This document shows positions 1 through 9,238 of a stretch of DNA of 51,186 bases, piece after piece. Source of the stretch: Desulfobacter postgatei (GTDB taxonomy: Bacteria; Desulfobacterota; Desulfobacteria; Desulfobacterales; Desulfobacteraceae); assembly GCA_002747145.1 (NCBI GenBank), contig PDTI01000010.1, forward strand, positions 1 through 51,186, in the 5' to 3' direction. The notes beneath the pieces are model-generated. The model saw nothing but the letters and a program-made list of their open reading frames with translations, had not been told where the DNA came from and did no database searches. The position numbers and the translations under genes were made by a program. Position 1 is the stretch's first letter. Each line of letters opens with the position of its first letter.

Positions 1-1
1 G

Positions 2-244
2 GATATACTGTCAGCCCGGCCCACCGACGGGCTTTGGGAAGACAACCGTACGGATGAAAGCCAGATTGGTGCATCCTATGAGGAGCTGGAATGGGCCATG
101 GGGTATGAAGCCGGGGACAAAACCCGGAATATAACAGATCGCCAGAAAGATGTTCTGGAGATTTACCGGAAATTCAACCGTGCCAACCGGCATAAAATGG
201 AACCGATACCGGTGTGTACCATCCCCTCAGAACTGAAATTATAA
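2..244 (+). CDS. nadE: NAD+ synthetase, C-terminal 80 residues (5' end outside window)
   Basis: The open frame begins at the window edge and ends in TAA, giving the last 80 residues of an NAD synthetase, which amidates deamido-NAD+ to NAD+ as the last step of cofactor synthesis. The support is the block TDGLWEDNRTDE followed by QIGASYEELEWAM, which matches the conserved C-terminal part of NadE where the protein contacts substrate and the dimer partner, and then an R/K-rich tail (FNRANRHKMEP) typical of the family. The ORF track missed it because there is no start codon in the window. It converges on the helicase gene that ends at base 330. Whether it is the NH3- or glutamine-dependent form cannot be told from this fragment. 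Confidence 0.85.
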   Translation, partial: DILSARPTDGLWEDNRTDESQIGASYEELEWAMGYEAGDKTRNITDRQKDVLEIYRKFNRANRHKMEPIPVCTIPSELKL

Positions 245-329
245 ATTCCCGATCCACCACACATTGCCGACGATCCAAATATTTCCACCTAACCAATTGG
301 CATAGCATGGCAATCCGGCGTTAACCGCC

Positions 330-2897
330 TTATTTCCCCCCGGATTCAAGATGTTGCAAGTGAGCCACAACAGCCCGGATTTCACCGTAGGAATAATCGT
401 CACCCAGCTCCTCTTTCATCTGGCCCAGCGTTTTATCAGGCGAGACAACGGCTGTGATGGCGTCCTGTTTTTTTTTGTCTTGTACCAGCTGGCCTACACC
501 CAGCTCACCCTTGGCAATGAAGGAACATAAGTGGCCCTGGATGGTGGTCACAGCCAGTCCCCGCTCTTGGGCAATCTTTTCAACGGACATGCCCGCTTTA
601 AATCGCATCATACTGATGTCCCGGGTGTTGGGCTGGGGCGCCTGTTGATCTGAATTTTTGTCCGGCACGGATTCTGCGGGGCGCCGTTTCGGGATCTCGT
701 CCCCCGGGATGCCCTTTTTATTGCAATATTCATCCACCATGGCCAGCAGTTCCTCACCATAACTTTCCACGGTGGCCGGCCCCACACCTCTGAGGGCTTT
801 CAGGCTTTTGGCAGACCGGGGCAGGCAGACTGCGATCTGGACCAGCACCTTCTGGTGGGCCACCTGGAACGCTTTAACATTTTGAGCGGCCGCGACCCGG
901 GTCCGCCATGCCTTCAACGTTTCAAACATTTCAGGATGGGCAATATCAAGTTCAGTGTAATAATCCCTAGTGGATGACCCAACACTCTTTTTGGATTGAG
1001 TTCCCGGGGCATCTGCCATGGCTTGGGATGACACGGCCCTGATGTAAGTGGTTGTGGAAAATCCATCTTTACAGGATAAAATCCCGGCCCGTTTGACACG
1101 GACTTCCCGCTTTAAATTGTCCAGGGCATTTTTCACCTGCTTGGCCAAGGCGGCATTATCGGTGTCCACAGCACCTGTTTCAAGCAGACGGCCAAACACC
1201 TGATCCAGGGTCTTGCCAAACCAGGCACTGGCTTTCCGCACCCGCTCCTGGATAACTGGACTTGTTTCCGGCAAAGGTTCCTGTGACAACAACCCTTTGA
1301 GTTGAATCTGAAATTTATCGCTCACCTGGAACACCTGTTGCCGGACATTGGCTTCCAGCTGTGCCGGCTCTCCAAGCCCTGGGATACGCAGCACATTGCG
1401 GTTATCCCTTACCAGGCGCATAAAATAAAAAAACAACCGTCTGAAACATGAGCAGTCAAAACATTTAAGAACCAGGGTCTGCTGGCAGGCAGCCCGGGCA
1501 GATCTGAAAATCCCGGCAAGATCCTGCTCCGGGGGAGCTGTCCGGTTCATAAAATCCACCACCACCGGATCAGTGCCCAGGGCATGGGGCGGTACAGGGG
1601 CCGTGAGCACCAGCCCGCCAAGGCCGGTACATCGGCTCAAAGCCACATAAACCTGTCCATGGGCAAAGGCGTCTTTGGTATCTACAATGGCCCGCTCAAA
1701 GGTTAAGCCCTGGCTTTTGTGAATGGTGACAGCCCAGGCAAGTTTTAACGGAAACTGTTTGAATGTCCCCACCACCTCCTGCTGGATGGTTTTATCTTCC
1801 TCGTTCACCTTGTATGTAACATTTTCCCAGTCCACGGGCTTGACTTCTACAACAGGGCCGTCCTTCCGATCGGATGCACTTTCCCCGGCCGCCCTTCCGG
1901 CACTGCCCCGGCAGGCCACAGTGACGGTTCCGGTTCCCACATGGGTAACTTCCCCAATCGTGCCGTTAAAATACGCTTTATCAGGGGACGCGTCATTACG
2001 CAGAAACATCACCTGGGCCCCGGGTTTAAGGATAAGCTGTTCGCCTGTGGGAAAAGCATAGGAGGGGAAATCTCCGGACACTTCGGCTGTCAATGTATGC
2101 GCGGTCTGCCTAAGCCGGGCAAGTTTCAGGGCATTAATGGATTCAGCCTTGCGGTTGTGCGTGGTCAAGGTGATGTAGCCCTGGTCCGGGGGATCGGGTC
2201 TTACCTGCCGGTTGAGGATCTCCCTGCTCTGACGGTCCATGCGGTTTTCCCGTACGGCATTAAGCAGACGGATAAAATCCGGATCGCTTTGGCGGTAAAC
2301 CGTCTCAAGTTCTATCGTCACCAGATCGGAGCGGCTCAGGGCCTGGCTTGAAAAAAAATAAGGAGATGTATAATAATTGGACAAAAGATCCCATTCATCG
2401 GGTTTGGTCACCGGCGGCAGCTGGAACAGATCGCCGATGAGCAGCAATTGTACTCCGCCAAAGGGCCGGTCATCCCGGCGCAGCCGCCGTAATACGGCAT
2501 CCAGGGCATCAAGCAGATCAGCCCGGACCATGGAGATTTCATCAATCACCAGCAGATCCAGGCCGTTGATAATCTGTTTTTTTACCTTTGAGAACCTGAA
2601 AAACCGCCGGTTGTCCTGGGGCCGGTCACTTTGCCCGGGCAGAAAAGGTCCCAACGGAATCTGAAAAAAGGAGTGCAGGGTTACCCCCCCGGCATTGACG
2701 GCGGCAACGCCCGTGGGTGCTGCTACAATGAACTGCTTGGGGCAAAACGTCTGTAACGATTTAAGGAACGTGGTTTTACCGGTGCCGGCCCTGCCGGTCA
2801 GATAGATATGGCACAGGGTTTCCCCGACAAAGGCCCGGGCGGCCTGGATCTTTCTGTTTCCTTCAAAGGAAGGTAATGTGGGTTGCGTATTATCCAT
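330..2897 (-). CDS. Pif1/RecD-like DNA helicase with HRDC and C-terminal helix-turn-helix
   Basis: This 855-residue protein is a superfamily 1 helicase predicted to unwind DNA in an ATP-dependent way. Walker A is GRAGTGKT (residues 35-42) and Walker B is LLVIDEIS (around 115). The C-terminal helicase half contains AVTIHKSQGLTFE and VYVALSRC, the usual Pif1/RecD-like motifs V and VI. A cysteine pair region (CFDCSC) follows, then an HRDC-like region near residues 675-740 with the helix-hairpin LRGVGPATVESYGEELL. The last ~90 residues resemble the helix-turn-helix domain at the end of some RecQ-type helicases (MSVEKIAQERGLAVTTIQGHL). It starts 70 bp after crcB on the same strand, so co-transcription is possible. 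The exact cellular role (replication fork, G-quadruplex or recombination) is unknown. Confidence 0.85.
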   Translation of the reverse strand: MDNTQPTLPSFEGNRKIQAARAFVGETLCHIYLTGRAGTGKTTFLKSLQTFCPKQFIVAAPTGVAAVNAGGVTLHSFFQIPLGPFLPGQSDRPQDNRRFFRFSKVKKQIINGLDLLVIDEISMVRADLLDALDAVLRRLRRDDRPFGGVQLLLIGDLFQLPPVTKPDEWDLLSNYYTSPYFFSSQALSRSDLVTIELETVYRQSDPDFIRLLNAVRENRMDRQSREILNRQVRPDPPDQGYITLTTHNRKAESINALKLARLRQTAHTLTAEVSGDFPSYAFPTGEQLILKPGAQVMFLRNDASPDKAYFNGTIGEVTHVGTGTVTVACRGSAGRAAGESASDRKDGPVVEVKPVDWENVTYKVNEEDKTIQQEVVGTFKQFPLKLAWAVTIHKSQGLTFERAIVDTKDAFAHGQVYVALSRCTGLGGLVLTAPVPPHALGTDPVVVDFMNRTAPPEQDLAGIFRSARAACQQTLVLKCFDCSCFRRLFFYFMRLVRDNRNVLRIPGLGEPAQLEANVRQQVFQVSDKFQIQLKGLLSQEPLPETSPVIQERVRKASAWFGKTLDQVFGRLLETGAVDTDNAALAKQVKNALDNLKREVRVKRAGILSCKDGFSTTTYIRAVSSQAMADAPGTQSKKSVGSSTRDYYTELDIAHPEMFETLKAWRTRVAAAQNVKAFQVAHQKVLVQIAVCLPRSAKSLKALRGVGPATVESYGEELLAMVDEYCNKKGIPGDEIPKRRPAESVPDKNSDQQAPQPNTRDISMMRFKAGMSVEKIAQERGLAVTTIQGHLCSFIAKGELGVGQLVQDKKKQDAITAVVSPDKTLGQMKEELGDDYSYGEIRAVVAHLQHLESGGK

Positions 2898-2967
2898 AAC
2901 ACCGCCTTTATAACAGAAAAATTTATATCCTGTCTATTCTGCCCAAACCTGGTTACCTGTTGTTAAC

Positions 2968-3345
2968 TTAAAAGGCTTTTGATAATCCAAATCCGGCCCA
3001 CACAGAAATCAGCCCGGCGCTTAACTGGATAAGTCCGTTTAGGACCGCCAGGCCGATCTGTCCGTTACGCATATATAAAAACAGTTCAAATCCAAAGGTG
3101 GAAAATGTGGTGAATCCGCCTAAAAAACCGGTAAAAATAAGCAGCCTGACCTCCGGGGTAAAGATTTGCCGTGTATCGGCAATACCGCCTAAAAGTCCTA
3201 TGATAAAGCACCCTATGACATTGACGGTGATGGTCCCTAAAGGAAGTGAGCTCTCTTTTAGGGTATTGATATATCCTTCGTACACTAGAAAGCGGCACAT
3301 GGCTCCCATGGCACCGCCTAATCCTACCATTGCAAGTTTACTCAT
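2968..3345 (-). CDS. crcB: Fluoride ion channel CrcB/FluC
   Basis: The 125-residue membrane protein matches the Fluc/CrcB family, which exports fluoride through a dual-topology dimer in the inner membrane. Diagnostic stretches are GGAMGAMCRF at the N-terminus, GTITVNVIGCF with the conserved Asn, and GFLGGFTTFSTFG, which carries the Phe-box and the central sodium-binding TM3 break. Four hydrophobic segments and the length are normal for the family. The start ATG at 3345 is preceded by a weak Shine-Dalgarno. I looked for a fluoride riboswitch upstream and did not find one; instead the leader contains a long palindromic repeat (see the separate entry). Confidence 0.93.
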   Translation of the reverse strand: MSKLAMVGLGGAMGAMCRFLVYEGYINTLKESSLPLGTITVNVIGCFIIGLLGGIADTRQIFTPEVRLLIFTGFLGGFTTFSTFGFELFLYMRNGQIGLAVLNGLIQLSAGLISVWAGFGLSKAF

Positions 3346-3364
3346 TATTATTCACACTTCGGGA

Positions 3365-3458
3365 GCGCCTTTTGGCCGGATCTGCTTAGTTGCCGGTCAG
3401 TTGCGGTAGACAACTGAAGCAGCGTGACCGGGGTCTTGCATATCCAGCCAAAAGTCGC
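3365..3458. repeat. Imperfect long palindrome (REP/BIME-like) upstream of crcB
   Basis: The left arm reads gcgccttttggccggatctgc...ttgccggtca. The right arm reads tgaccggggtcttgcatat...gccaaaagtcgc. Reverse-complementing the right arm gives gcgacttttggctggatatgcaag, so the two arms form an imperfect stem of about 35 bp with a small apical hairpin (caactgaagcag region). This lies within 120 bp of the crcB start and would be in its transcript leader. It may be an extragenic palindrome rather than a regulator. Confidence 0.65.
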
Positions 3459-3627
3459 TTGTATTTTTTAGGTTGCACATTAATGTGATAAATTACGCAT
3501 AGTTCATCCTCTGATTTTAACAGCTTTAATTTCGATTGAAAACCATGAAGCGTATTGCGGCAGGCAACTGAAGCGGCATGACCGGCGCCTTGCATATCCG
3601 GCCAAAAGTCGCTTGTATTTTTTAGGG
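3401..3627. repeat. Pair of ~72-bp direct repeats in the gap between crcB and the response regulator
   Basis: Bases 3401-3472 and 3555-3627 are near copies. Both run from ttgcgg(t/c)ag through caactgaagc, then tgaccgg, then cttgcatatcc(a/g)gccaaaa and gtcgcttgtattttttagg. The second copy lacks the left arm of the palindrome described just before it. They occupy much of the 436-bp gap between divergent crcB and the response regulator; the remainder of that gap (3628-3780) is AT-rich and shows no gene. Confidence 0.7.
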
Positions 3628-3811
3628 CACACTGAGTCCGAATCTCTTTTTTACTTCACCCCTTTTTTGCTGCTTTCCATTTTAATAAATCCTTGATTTA
3701 TGTGGCCAATCTTGAAATTATAAGAAGCAAGTTATGTACCATTATTTTTAAAGTCATTCTTTCCATGCTTGAAAATTTTTAATGGATGGCAAGAAGGAGG
3801 GTTTAGCAGTT

Positions 3812-5197
3812 TTGAATTCCCCAAATCCGGATAATCCCATATTTCTGGTGGACAACAATCCAAAGCTCCTTACTGGCATAGAAACTGCTCTGCGGATGGC
3901 CGGCTTTGACAATATCATTGCAATTCAGGATTCAAGGGATGTGCTCAGGACCATGGAACGAAGGATTCCCGGGCTGGTCATTCTGGATTTGAATTTGCCC
4001 CATATCAGCGGCAGCCACCTGTTGAAAAGTATCCGTAAAACCTGGCCAAGAATACCTGTGATTGTGCTTACAGGGAATAGTGAGGTGGATACGGCTGTTA
4101 AATGCATGAAGATGGGAGCCATGGATTATATCCTTAAGCCTGCCGATCCGGATCGTCTGGTCAAGTCGGTGAAACAGGCCCTTGATGGCGGGCCTGCCCC
4201 GGGGCTGCTTTCAACGCCGTTGCCCCAGGAGTTATTTGCCCAGATAAAAAAACCTTCAGCTTTCAATGCCATCATTACCCAGGACAGTCAGATGCATGCC
4301 ATTTTTCATTATGTGGAAGCTGTGGCGCCCTCCCCCCAGCCGGTGCTGATTTTTGGGGAAACAGGGGTGGGCAAGGAATTGATCAGCCAGTGCATTCACA
4401 ACTTAAGCGGGCGCAAAGGAAAATTGGTTAAGGTCAATGTGGCGGGACTGGATGATAATATGTTTTCAGATACCTTGTTCGGTCATGTGCCTGGGGCATT
4501 TACCAGCGCCCGGAACGTCCGGCTTGGGTTGATTCTTAAAGCGTCCGGGGGAACGTTGATGCTGGATGAGATCGGTGATCTGGCATTGTCCTCCCAGGTC
4601 AAGCTGCTCAGGTTGCTTCAGGAAGGTGATTATCTGGCACTGGGCTCGGATATTACCCGGCATTCAGATACCCGGATCATTGCGTCCACCAACCAGGATC
4701 TGTGGGCGCTTGAAAAGCAGGGCAAATTCAGAAAGGATCTGATTTACCGCCTTTCCACGCATACGCTGACCATACCGCCGCTGCGGGAACGTCCTTTGGA
4801 TATTCCACTGCTCCTGGACCGGTTTATCTGCCAGGCTGCCGATGAACTGGACAAACCCGTGCCTGATATTCCGAAAAGTCTTATTGAAACCATGGAAACA
4901 TATCCGTTCAAGGGAAATGTCAGGGAGTTGAAATCCATGGTTTACGACGCCATGTCCAAATATCAGGCAGGGCCCATCTCTTCTGATCTGTTCAATATTT
5001 CCACCCATGCCGATCATGGGCCAGGGGCATTTATCTCCTCAAATTCGGAACTTCCGACTTTGAAGCAAGCCGCCAATGCGCTGGTGGAAAAAGCCATGGC
5101 CCACGCAGGAGGAAACCAGTCTGCTGCAGCCAGAATTCTGGGGATTTCCCAGCAGGCGCTGAGCAAGCGCCTGAAAAAATTACGTGAACAGAGATAG
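3812..5197 (+). CDS. Sigma-54-dependent response regulator (NtrC/AtoC type)
   Basis: This is a transcription activator with three parts. The N-terminal receiver has its phospho-acceptor Asp in VILDLNLPH. The AAA+ sigma-54 interaction domain has Walker A GETGVGKE and Walker B GGTLMLDEIGD. The C-terminus is a Fis-type helix-turn-helix (AAARILGISQQALSKRL). The loop that contacts sigma-54, normally GAFTGA, reads GAFTSA here. The ORF track starts at ATG 3782, but nothing resembling a ribosome site precedes it. An AAGGAGG at 3794-3800 lies upstream of an in-frame TTG at 3812, so I prefer that start (461 aa, beginning NSPNPDNPIFLVDNN). No histidine kinase is adjacent, so it is an orphan regulator. 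The next gene, acs, has a sigma-54-type promoter and is its likely target (inference). Confidence 0.9.
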   Translation: MNSPNPDNPIFLVDNNPKLLTGIETALRMAGFDNIIAIQDSRDVLRTMERRIPGLVILDLNLPHISGSHLLKSIRKTWPRIPVIVLTGNSEVDTAVKCMKMGAMDYILKPADPDRLVKSVKQALDGGPAPGLLSTPLPQELFAQIKKPSAFNAIITQDSQMHAIFHYVEAVAPSPQPVLIFGETGVGKELISQCIHNLSGRKGKLVKVNVAGLDDNMFSDTLFGHVPGAFTSARNVRLGLILKASGGTLMLDEIGDLALSSQVKLLRLLQEGDYLALGSDITRHSDTRIIASTNQDLWALEKQGKFRKDLIYRLSTHTLTIPPLRERPLDIPLLLDRFICQAADELDKPVPDIPKSLIETMETYPFKGNVRELKSMVYDAMSKYQAGPISSDLFNISTHADHGPGAFISSNSELPTLKQAANALVEKAMAHAGGNQSAAARILGISQQALSKRLKKLREQR

Positions 5198-5252
5198 GCG
5201 GGCCTGCCTACAATTTAATTGTATTTACAATATTTGTTGTAGGTTAGCCTAT
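5194..5252. promoter_or_regulatory. Nested inverted repeats at the end of the response regulator gene
   Basis: Three dyads share one centre near 5225: ATAGGC...GCCTAT on the outside, CCTACAA (5207-5213) with TTGTAGG (5237-5243), and ATTGTA-TT-TACAAT in the middle. A further TTTGTTGTAG occurs near 5300. The repeats sit about 150-200 bp upstream of the predicted -24/-12 promoter of acs, the usual distance for an enhancer-binding protein, so they may be activator sites. They could instead form a terminator stem for the upstream gene, but there is no clear T-run. Confidence 0.45.
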
Positions 5253-5388
5253 CTTCCTGTTTTGAATAATCTTTTTAATTTTACGTAAAAAAACTTAACA
5301 ACTTTTGTTGTAGTTAATCTTTGGTTGAACAAATCTAATGTTTTTAATATTGTATTTATTATCAATCTGTTATGACCATTGCTCGTCT

Positions 5389-5406
5389 TCGGTATAAAAT
5401 TTGCTT
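5389..5406 (+). promoter_or_regulatory. Predicted sigma-54 promoter of acs
   Basis: The sequence ttcGGtataaaattTGCtta has GG at 5391-5392 and GC at 5403-5404 with exactly ten bases between, as needed for -24/-12 promoters; the -12 side reads TTTGC. It lies about 60 bp before the acs start, directly downstream of an activator of the sigma-54 type. The -24 element is only a partial match to TGGCAC. Confidence 0.5.
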
Positions 5407-5462
5407 ATGTTTCCGGTGATAAATGATTTAAAAGAACTTATTAAAAAAAGGAGATCCTTGAT

Positions 5463-7427
5463 ATGAGCGAGAACATCTTTCATGCGCCGGATACATTTCG
5501 TGAAAATGCCTGGATTAAATCCATGGACGAGTATAAGGCCATGTACAAAAAATCCGTGGAAGATCCTGAAGGGTTCTGGGGTGACATTGCAGACACCTTT
5601 TACTGGGAAAAAAAATGGGACAAGGTCCGGGATTTTAACTACAGCATCTCCAAGGGGCCGGTGTGCATTGAATGGTTTAAAAATGCCAGGACCAATATTA
5701 CCTATAATTGTCTGGATCGTCATCTGGATAGCCGGGGTGACCAGGTTGCTTTAATCTGGGAGGGAAACAGTCCGGGTGAGGATATGGTCATCACCTATCG
5801 TGAACTCCATGAAAAAGTGTGCCGCTTTGCCAATGCCCTGAAAGCAAGCGGGGTGGGCAAGGGCGATCGTGTGGCCATATACCTGCCGATGATCCCGGAA
5901 CTGGCCATCACCATGATGGCCTGCGCCAGAATCGGGGCCATTCATTCCATTGTATTCGGAGGCTTTTCTTCCGAGGCCCTGGCCAACCGGATCATGGACA
6001 GTCTTTGTAAGGTTCTGGTGACATCGGATGGTGTCATGCGCGGGGCCAAGTCCGTTCCCCTCAAAGGCAATGCAGACCAGGCCCTTGGGATGTGCGAAGA
6101 GCAGGACCATACCGTTGATACCTGTTTTGTGGTCAAACGGACCGGTTCTGATATCAATATGGTAGAGAAGCGGGATGTCTGGTGGCACGACGCTGTCCAG
6201 GCCCAGAGTGCGCAGTGTCCTGTGGAATGGATGGATGCCGAAGATCCGCTGTTCATCCTTTATACATCAGGCTCCACAGGGACGCCCAAGGGGGTTCAGC
6301 ACAATGTCGGTGGCTATATGGTGTATACCGGAACCACTTTTAAATACATATTTGATTACCATGAAGGCGATGTCTACTGGTGTACGGCAGATATTGGCTG
6401 GATTACGGGGCATTCCTATATTGTTTACGGTCCGCTTTCCCAGGGGGCTACATCCATTATATTTGAAGGCATACCCTCCTATCCGGATCCCGGCAGATTC
6501 TGGGCCGTTGTGGATAAATGGAAGGTCAACCAGTTTTACACCGCCCCCACTGCCATCCGGGCGCTCATGGCCCAGGGGGAGAAATGGGTGGCGCAGTATG
6601 ATCTTTCCTCTCTGCGGGTTTTGGGATCCGTGGGCGAGCCCATCAACCCCGAGGCGTGGCAGTGGTACCATAAACATGTGGGAAAGGGCCAGTGCCCCAT
6701 TGTAGATACCTGGTGGCAGACAGAGACCGGCGGTATCATGATTTCTCCTTTACCCTATGCCATTGGCCAGAAGCCGGGCTCTGCCACACTGCCGTTTTTC
6801 TCTGTGCAACCGGTGGTACTCAGTGAAGATGGCAAAGAGTTGGAAGGGCCCTGTGACGGAATCCTTGCGGTCAAGGAGCCCTGGCCCGGTCAGATGCGCA
6901 CGGTTTATAACAACCATGACCGGTTTGAAATGACCTATTTTCAGATGTTTGACGGATATTATTTTGCAGGAGACGGCTGCCGCAGGGATGAGGATGGCTA
7001 TATCTGGATCACAGGCCGTGTGGATGACGTGATCAATGTGTCCGGACACCGCATGAGCACAGCAGAAGTGGAAGCGGCCCTGGCCAGCCATACTGATGTG
7101 GCTGAAGCCGCAGTCATTGGGTTCCCCCATGATATCAAAGGACAGGGGATTTATGCGTTTGTTACCCTGAATATCGGCGCATCCCCGTCCGATGAACTGA
7201 TTGCTGACCTGAAAAAACATGTGAGAACTGAAATCGGGCCCATTGCCACACCGGATATCATCAATTTGGCTTCGGATCTGCCCAAGACCCGGTCCGGCAA
7301 GATCATGAGGCGTATCTTAAGGAAGATCGCAACGGATGAGTATGATCAGCTTGGGGATATATCCACCCTGTCAGATCCTGACGTAGTGGACACCCTGATT
7401 AACAGTCATAAAGTGTTGATGAAATAA
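5463..7427 (+). CDS. acs: Acetyl-CoA synthetase (acetate-CoA ligase)
   Basis: This full-length 654-residue ANL-superfamily enzyme activates acetate to acetyl-AMP and then acetyl-CoA in the cytosol. The AMP-binding P-loop is [12 protein letters not shown], and the [10 protein letters not shown] block that lines the acetate/AMP pocket is present. [13 protein letters not shown] forms the hinge and A8 motif, and the C-terminal TRSGKIMRR contains the catalytic Lys that is regulated by acetylation in other bacteria. A strong ribosome site (AAAGGAGA) precedes the ATG. The upstream sigma-54 activator and promoter suggest expression that responds to carbon or acetate supply. In an acetate-oxidising sulfate reducer it would feed the TCA or Wood-Ljungdahl route; which one cannot be told here. 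Confidence 0.96.
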   Translation: MSENIFHAPDTFRENAWIKSMDEYKAMYKKSVEDPEGFWGDIADTFYWEKKWDKVRDFNYSISKGPVCIEWFKNARTNITYNCLDRHLDSRGDQVALIWEGNSPGEDMVITYRELHEKVCRFANALKASGVGKGDRVAIYLPMIPELAITMMACARIGAIHSIVFGGFSSEALANRIMDSLCKVLVTSDGVMRGAKSVPLKGNADQALGMCEEQDHTVDTCFVVKRTGSDINMVEKRDVWWHDAVQAQSAQCPVEWMDAEDPLFILYTSGSTGTPKGVQHNVGGYMVYTGTTFKYIFDYHEGDVYWCTADIGWITGHSYIVYGPLSQGATSIIFEGIPSYPDPGRFWAVVDKWKVNQFYTAPTAIRALMAQGEKWVAQYDLSSLRVLGSVGEPINPEAWQWYHKHVGKGQCPIVDTWWQTETGGIMISPLPYAIGQKPGSATLPFFSVQPVVLSEDGKELEGPCDGILAVKEPWPGQMRTVYNNHDRFEMTYFQMFDGYYFAGDGCRRDEDGYIWITGRVDDVINVSGHRMSTAEVEAALASHTDVAEAAVIGFPHDIKGQGIYAFVTLNIGASPSDELIADLKKHVRTEIGPIATPDIINLASDLPKTRSGKIMRRILRKIATDEYDQLGDISTLSDPDVVDTLINSHKVLMK

Positions 7428-7453
7428 TCATACCTATTGACCAAATGTTGTAC

Positions 7454-7487
7454 AGGCCGGTAACCTTGACAGGTTTTCCGGCCTTTT
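7454..7487 (+). terminator. Rho-independent terminator after acs
   Basis: AGGCCGGtaACC and GGTtttCCGGCCT form a GC-rich hairpin with a short loop, followed directly by TTTT. It starts 26 bp after the acs stop codon. Confidence 0.8.
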
Positions 7488-7742
7488 CCGTTACCCGGCA
7501 GGCTGTCGATCATAGAATGTTATAATTCTCGATAGGGGCTGGATAGACACCTATAGTCGTTCAAACATAACGTAATCTTGACAGTCTGACTTCATTTGCT
7601 CTATAGATACACGAAATATTCTGCTGGGTGACTCGGTTTTCCCCAAAAAATAAAGACGGTTATCAGTATAAAGGATAGTTGCATGTCCCAAGACATATCT
7701 CTTGTCAATCTCCTGGTGGACCAGGAACACCATATCGCACTT

Positions 7743-7904
7743 AAGGCCCATGATCAAAATAAAATCGCCCATCTACTTGTCTTTTAAGTCACCCTCGGCG
7801 TTACGCTAAAGGACACATATAACCAATATGCATCCATTGGCGTGCCTTGATGGCGACTTAAAATCCGGCGCAGCTTTGGGAGCTTTAATTCTGATCATGG
7901 GCCT
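7743..7904. repeat. Dispersed palindromic repeat, copy A (~160 bp)
   Basis: The ends are inverted: aggcccatgatca at the left, tgatcatgggcct at the right. An inner stem pairs cttttaagtcaccctcggcgttacgc with ggcgtgccttgatggcgacttaaaat. From base 7776 on it is similar along its whole length to 34174-34300 (copy B). The surrounding gap (7490-8017) has only a doubtful 73-aa minus-strand ORF whose start codon lies inside the left end of the repeat, and I see no other gene there. Confidence 0.7.
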
Positions 7905-8017
7905 GACCCCGGATGAGGCGGTTCAACAGATTTTATTGCTGATCAGTGAAAAGGGGTTTGTCTGACTGAAATCTAACGTTTCCTGATTTTTATTTTATTG
8001 TTATTTTGAGTTAAATT

Positions 8018-9238
8018 GTGTATCATTCTAAAATTATTAGCTATTTGTCTATCAGTGAGATTTGTATGGGCACCTATTTTTTTTTTGAGTTTATCCCGCC
8101 GTTTGCCATAAGCACCTTTTTCTTAACCTCAGTGTTTTTGATGACCCGGATTCCGGATATCACCAATATGGTGATGAACTACAATTCCAGTCTTACGGAT
8201 ATCCTGCTTCTGATATCTTATACCCTTCCGCGATTCATGGAGTTTACCATTCCCATGTCTGCCATGATAGCAGTACTTTTGACCATCATGCGTATGTCAG
8301 GGGAAAATGAGATCATTGCCCTGAAAGGGGCGGGAATGTCTTTGTATAAACTTTTGCCGCCGGTTATCATATTCAGCATGATTACCCTTCTAATCACCAT
8401 GTGGGTGACGGTTTATGGGATTCCCAAGGGCAAACTGGCCTTGAAGATGAAAACCATAGCGCTTGCCAGATCAAGTATTGACGCAGCACTGCAGGAGCGC
8501 CAGTTCAACAGTCAGCTTGACGGGATCATGATTTATGTGGCCCATGTGGATATGGGCACCCGGGATTTGACGGACGTGTTCATCGAAGACCGCAGGACTG
8601 CTGATATGGTCTCTATCTCAACGGCACCCCGGGGACGCCTGGTGCGCCAGGAAAACCAGGATGTATACACCATCCGTCTGTATGATGGGATGATTAACCA
8701 GGTCAATGTCCAGGATCATTCCGTGACCCATATCAATTTTGGGCACTATGATATCAATATTGACCTTAGTGCCATGCAGCAAAACAACCCCACAGCAGTG
8801 AACAAGGATTTTGATGAAATGAGTCTGCATGAACTGGTCCAGCGTATCCGGATCGGTTTTCAAAACCCTGAACTGGACAGAAAGGCACGCCTGGTATTGC
8901 ATGAAAAATTTTCCATTCCCTTTGCGTGTCTTGCCTTAGGGGTGTTGGCGTTCCCTTTGGGGATTCAGTCCTCCTCGTTAAGAAAATCAAATGGGTTTGG
9001 GATGGGTATCGGTTTTTTTCTGCTGTACTATCTGCTGCTGGCCTTTGGGTGGTCCGGGGGCGAGGCTGGCCGTTATCCACCGGGTATTGCCATGTGGCTT
9101 CCCAATGCGGTCATGGCAGGAGCAGGTATTTTTCTTTTGATCCGTAATGCCAGGGAGCGGCCCGTACATCTGCCCCTTTGGATTCAAGATTTTCCGGCAG
9201 CTGTTGCAAGCCGTTTCAGGAAAAGGACAAAATCGTGA
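8018..9238 (+). CDS. lptF: LPS export ABC transporter permease LptF
   Basis: This 406-residue YjgP/YjgQ-family permease forms, with LptG and the LptB ATPase, the inner-membrane complex that extracts LPS and pushes it onto the periplasmic bridge. It shows the family layout. Two N-terminal membrane helices are followed by the conserved MRMSGENEIIALKGAGMS coupling segment that contacts LptB. A large periplasmic beta-jellyroll region spans roughly residues 140-280. C-terminal helices include KFSIPFACLALGVLAFPLG. The start is GTG at 8018 with only a weak ribosome site. The stop overlaps the start of lptG. It heads an operon of lipid A and core genes. Confidence 0.92.
   Translation: MYHSKIISYLSISEICMGTYFFFEFIPPFAISTFFLTSVFLMTRIPDITNMVMNYNSSLTDILLLISYTLPRFMEFTIPMSAMIAVLLTIMRMSGENEIIALKGAGMSLYKLLPPVIIFSMITLLITMWVTVYGIPKGKLALKMKTIALARSSIDAALQERQFNSQLDGIMIYVAHVDMGTRDLTDVFIEDRRTADMVSISTAPRGRLVRQENQDVYTIRLYDGMINQVNVQDHSVTHINFGHYDINIDLSAMQQNNPTAVNKDFDEMSLHELVQRIRIGFQNPELDRKARLVLHEKFSIPFACLALGVLAFPLGIQSSSLRKSNGFGMGIGFFLLYYLLLAFGWSGGEAGRYPPGIAMWLPNAVMAGAGIFLLIRNARERPVHLPLWIQDFPAAVASRFRKRTKS

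Noticed and set aside
3346-3660. Fluoride riboswitch in front of crcB
   Set aside because: On the minus strand I could not find the conserved core of the motif; the leader is dominated by a long palindrome instead.
7551-7772. 73-aa minus-strand ORF
   Set aside because: Its start codon and first residues come from the end of palindromic repeat A, there is no ribosome site, and I recognise no family. It may be a remnant but cannot be supported.
7828-7965. 45-aa plus-strand frame (CLDGDLKSGAALGALILIMGL) across repeat A
   Set aside because: It reads through the repeat's stem and its peptide is mirrored by the inverted arm, so it is probably a by-product of the repeat.
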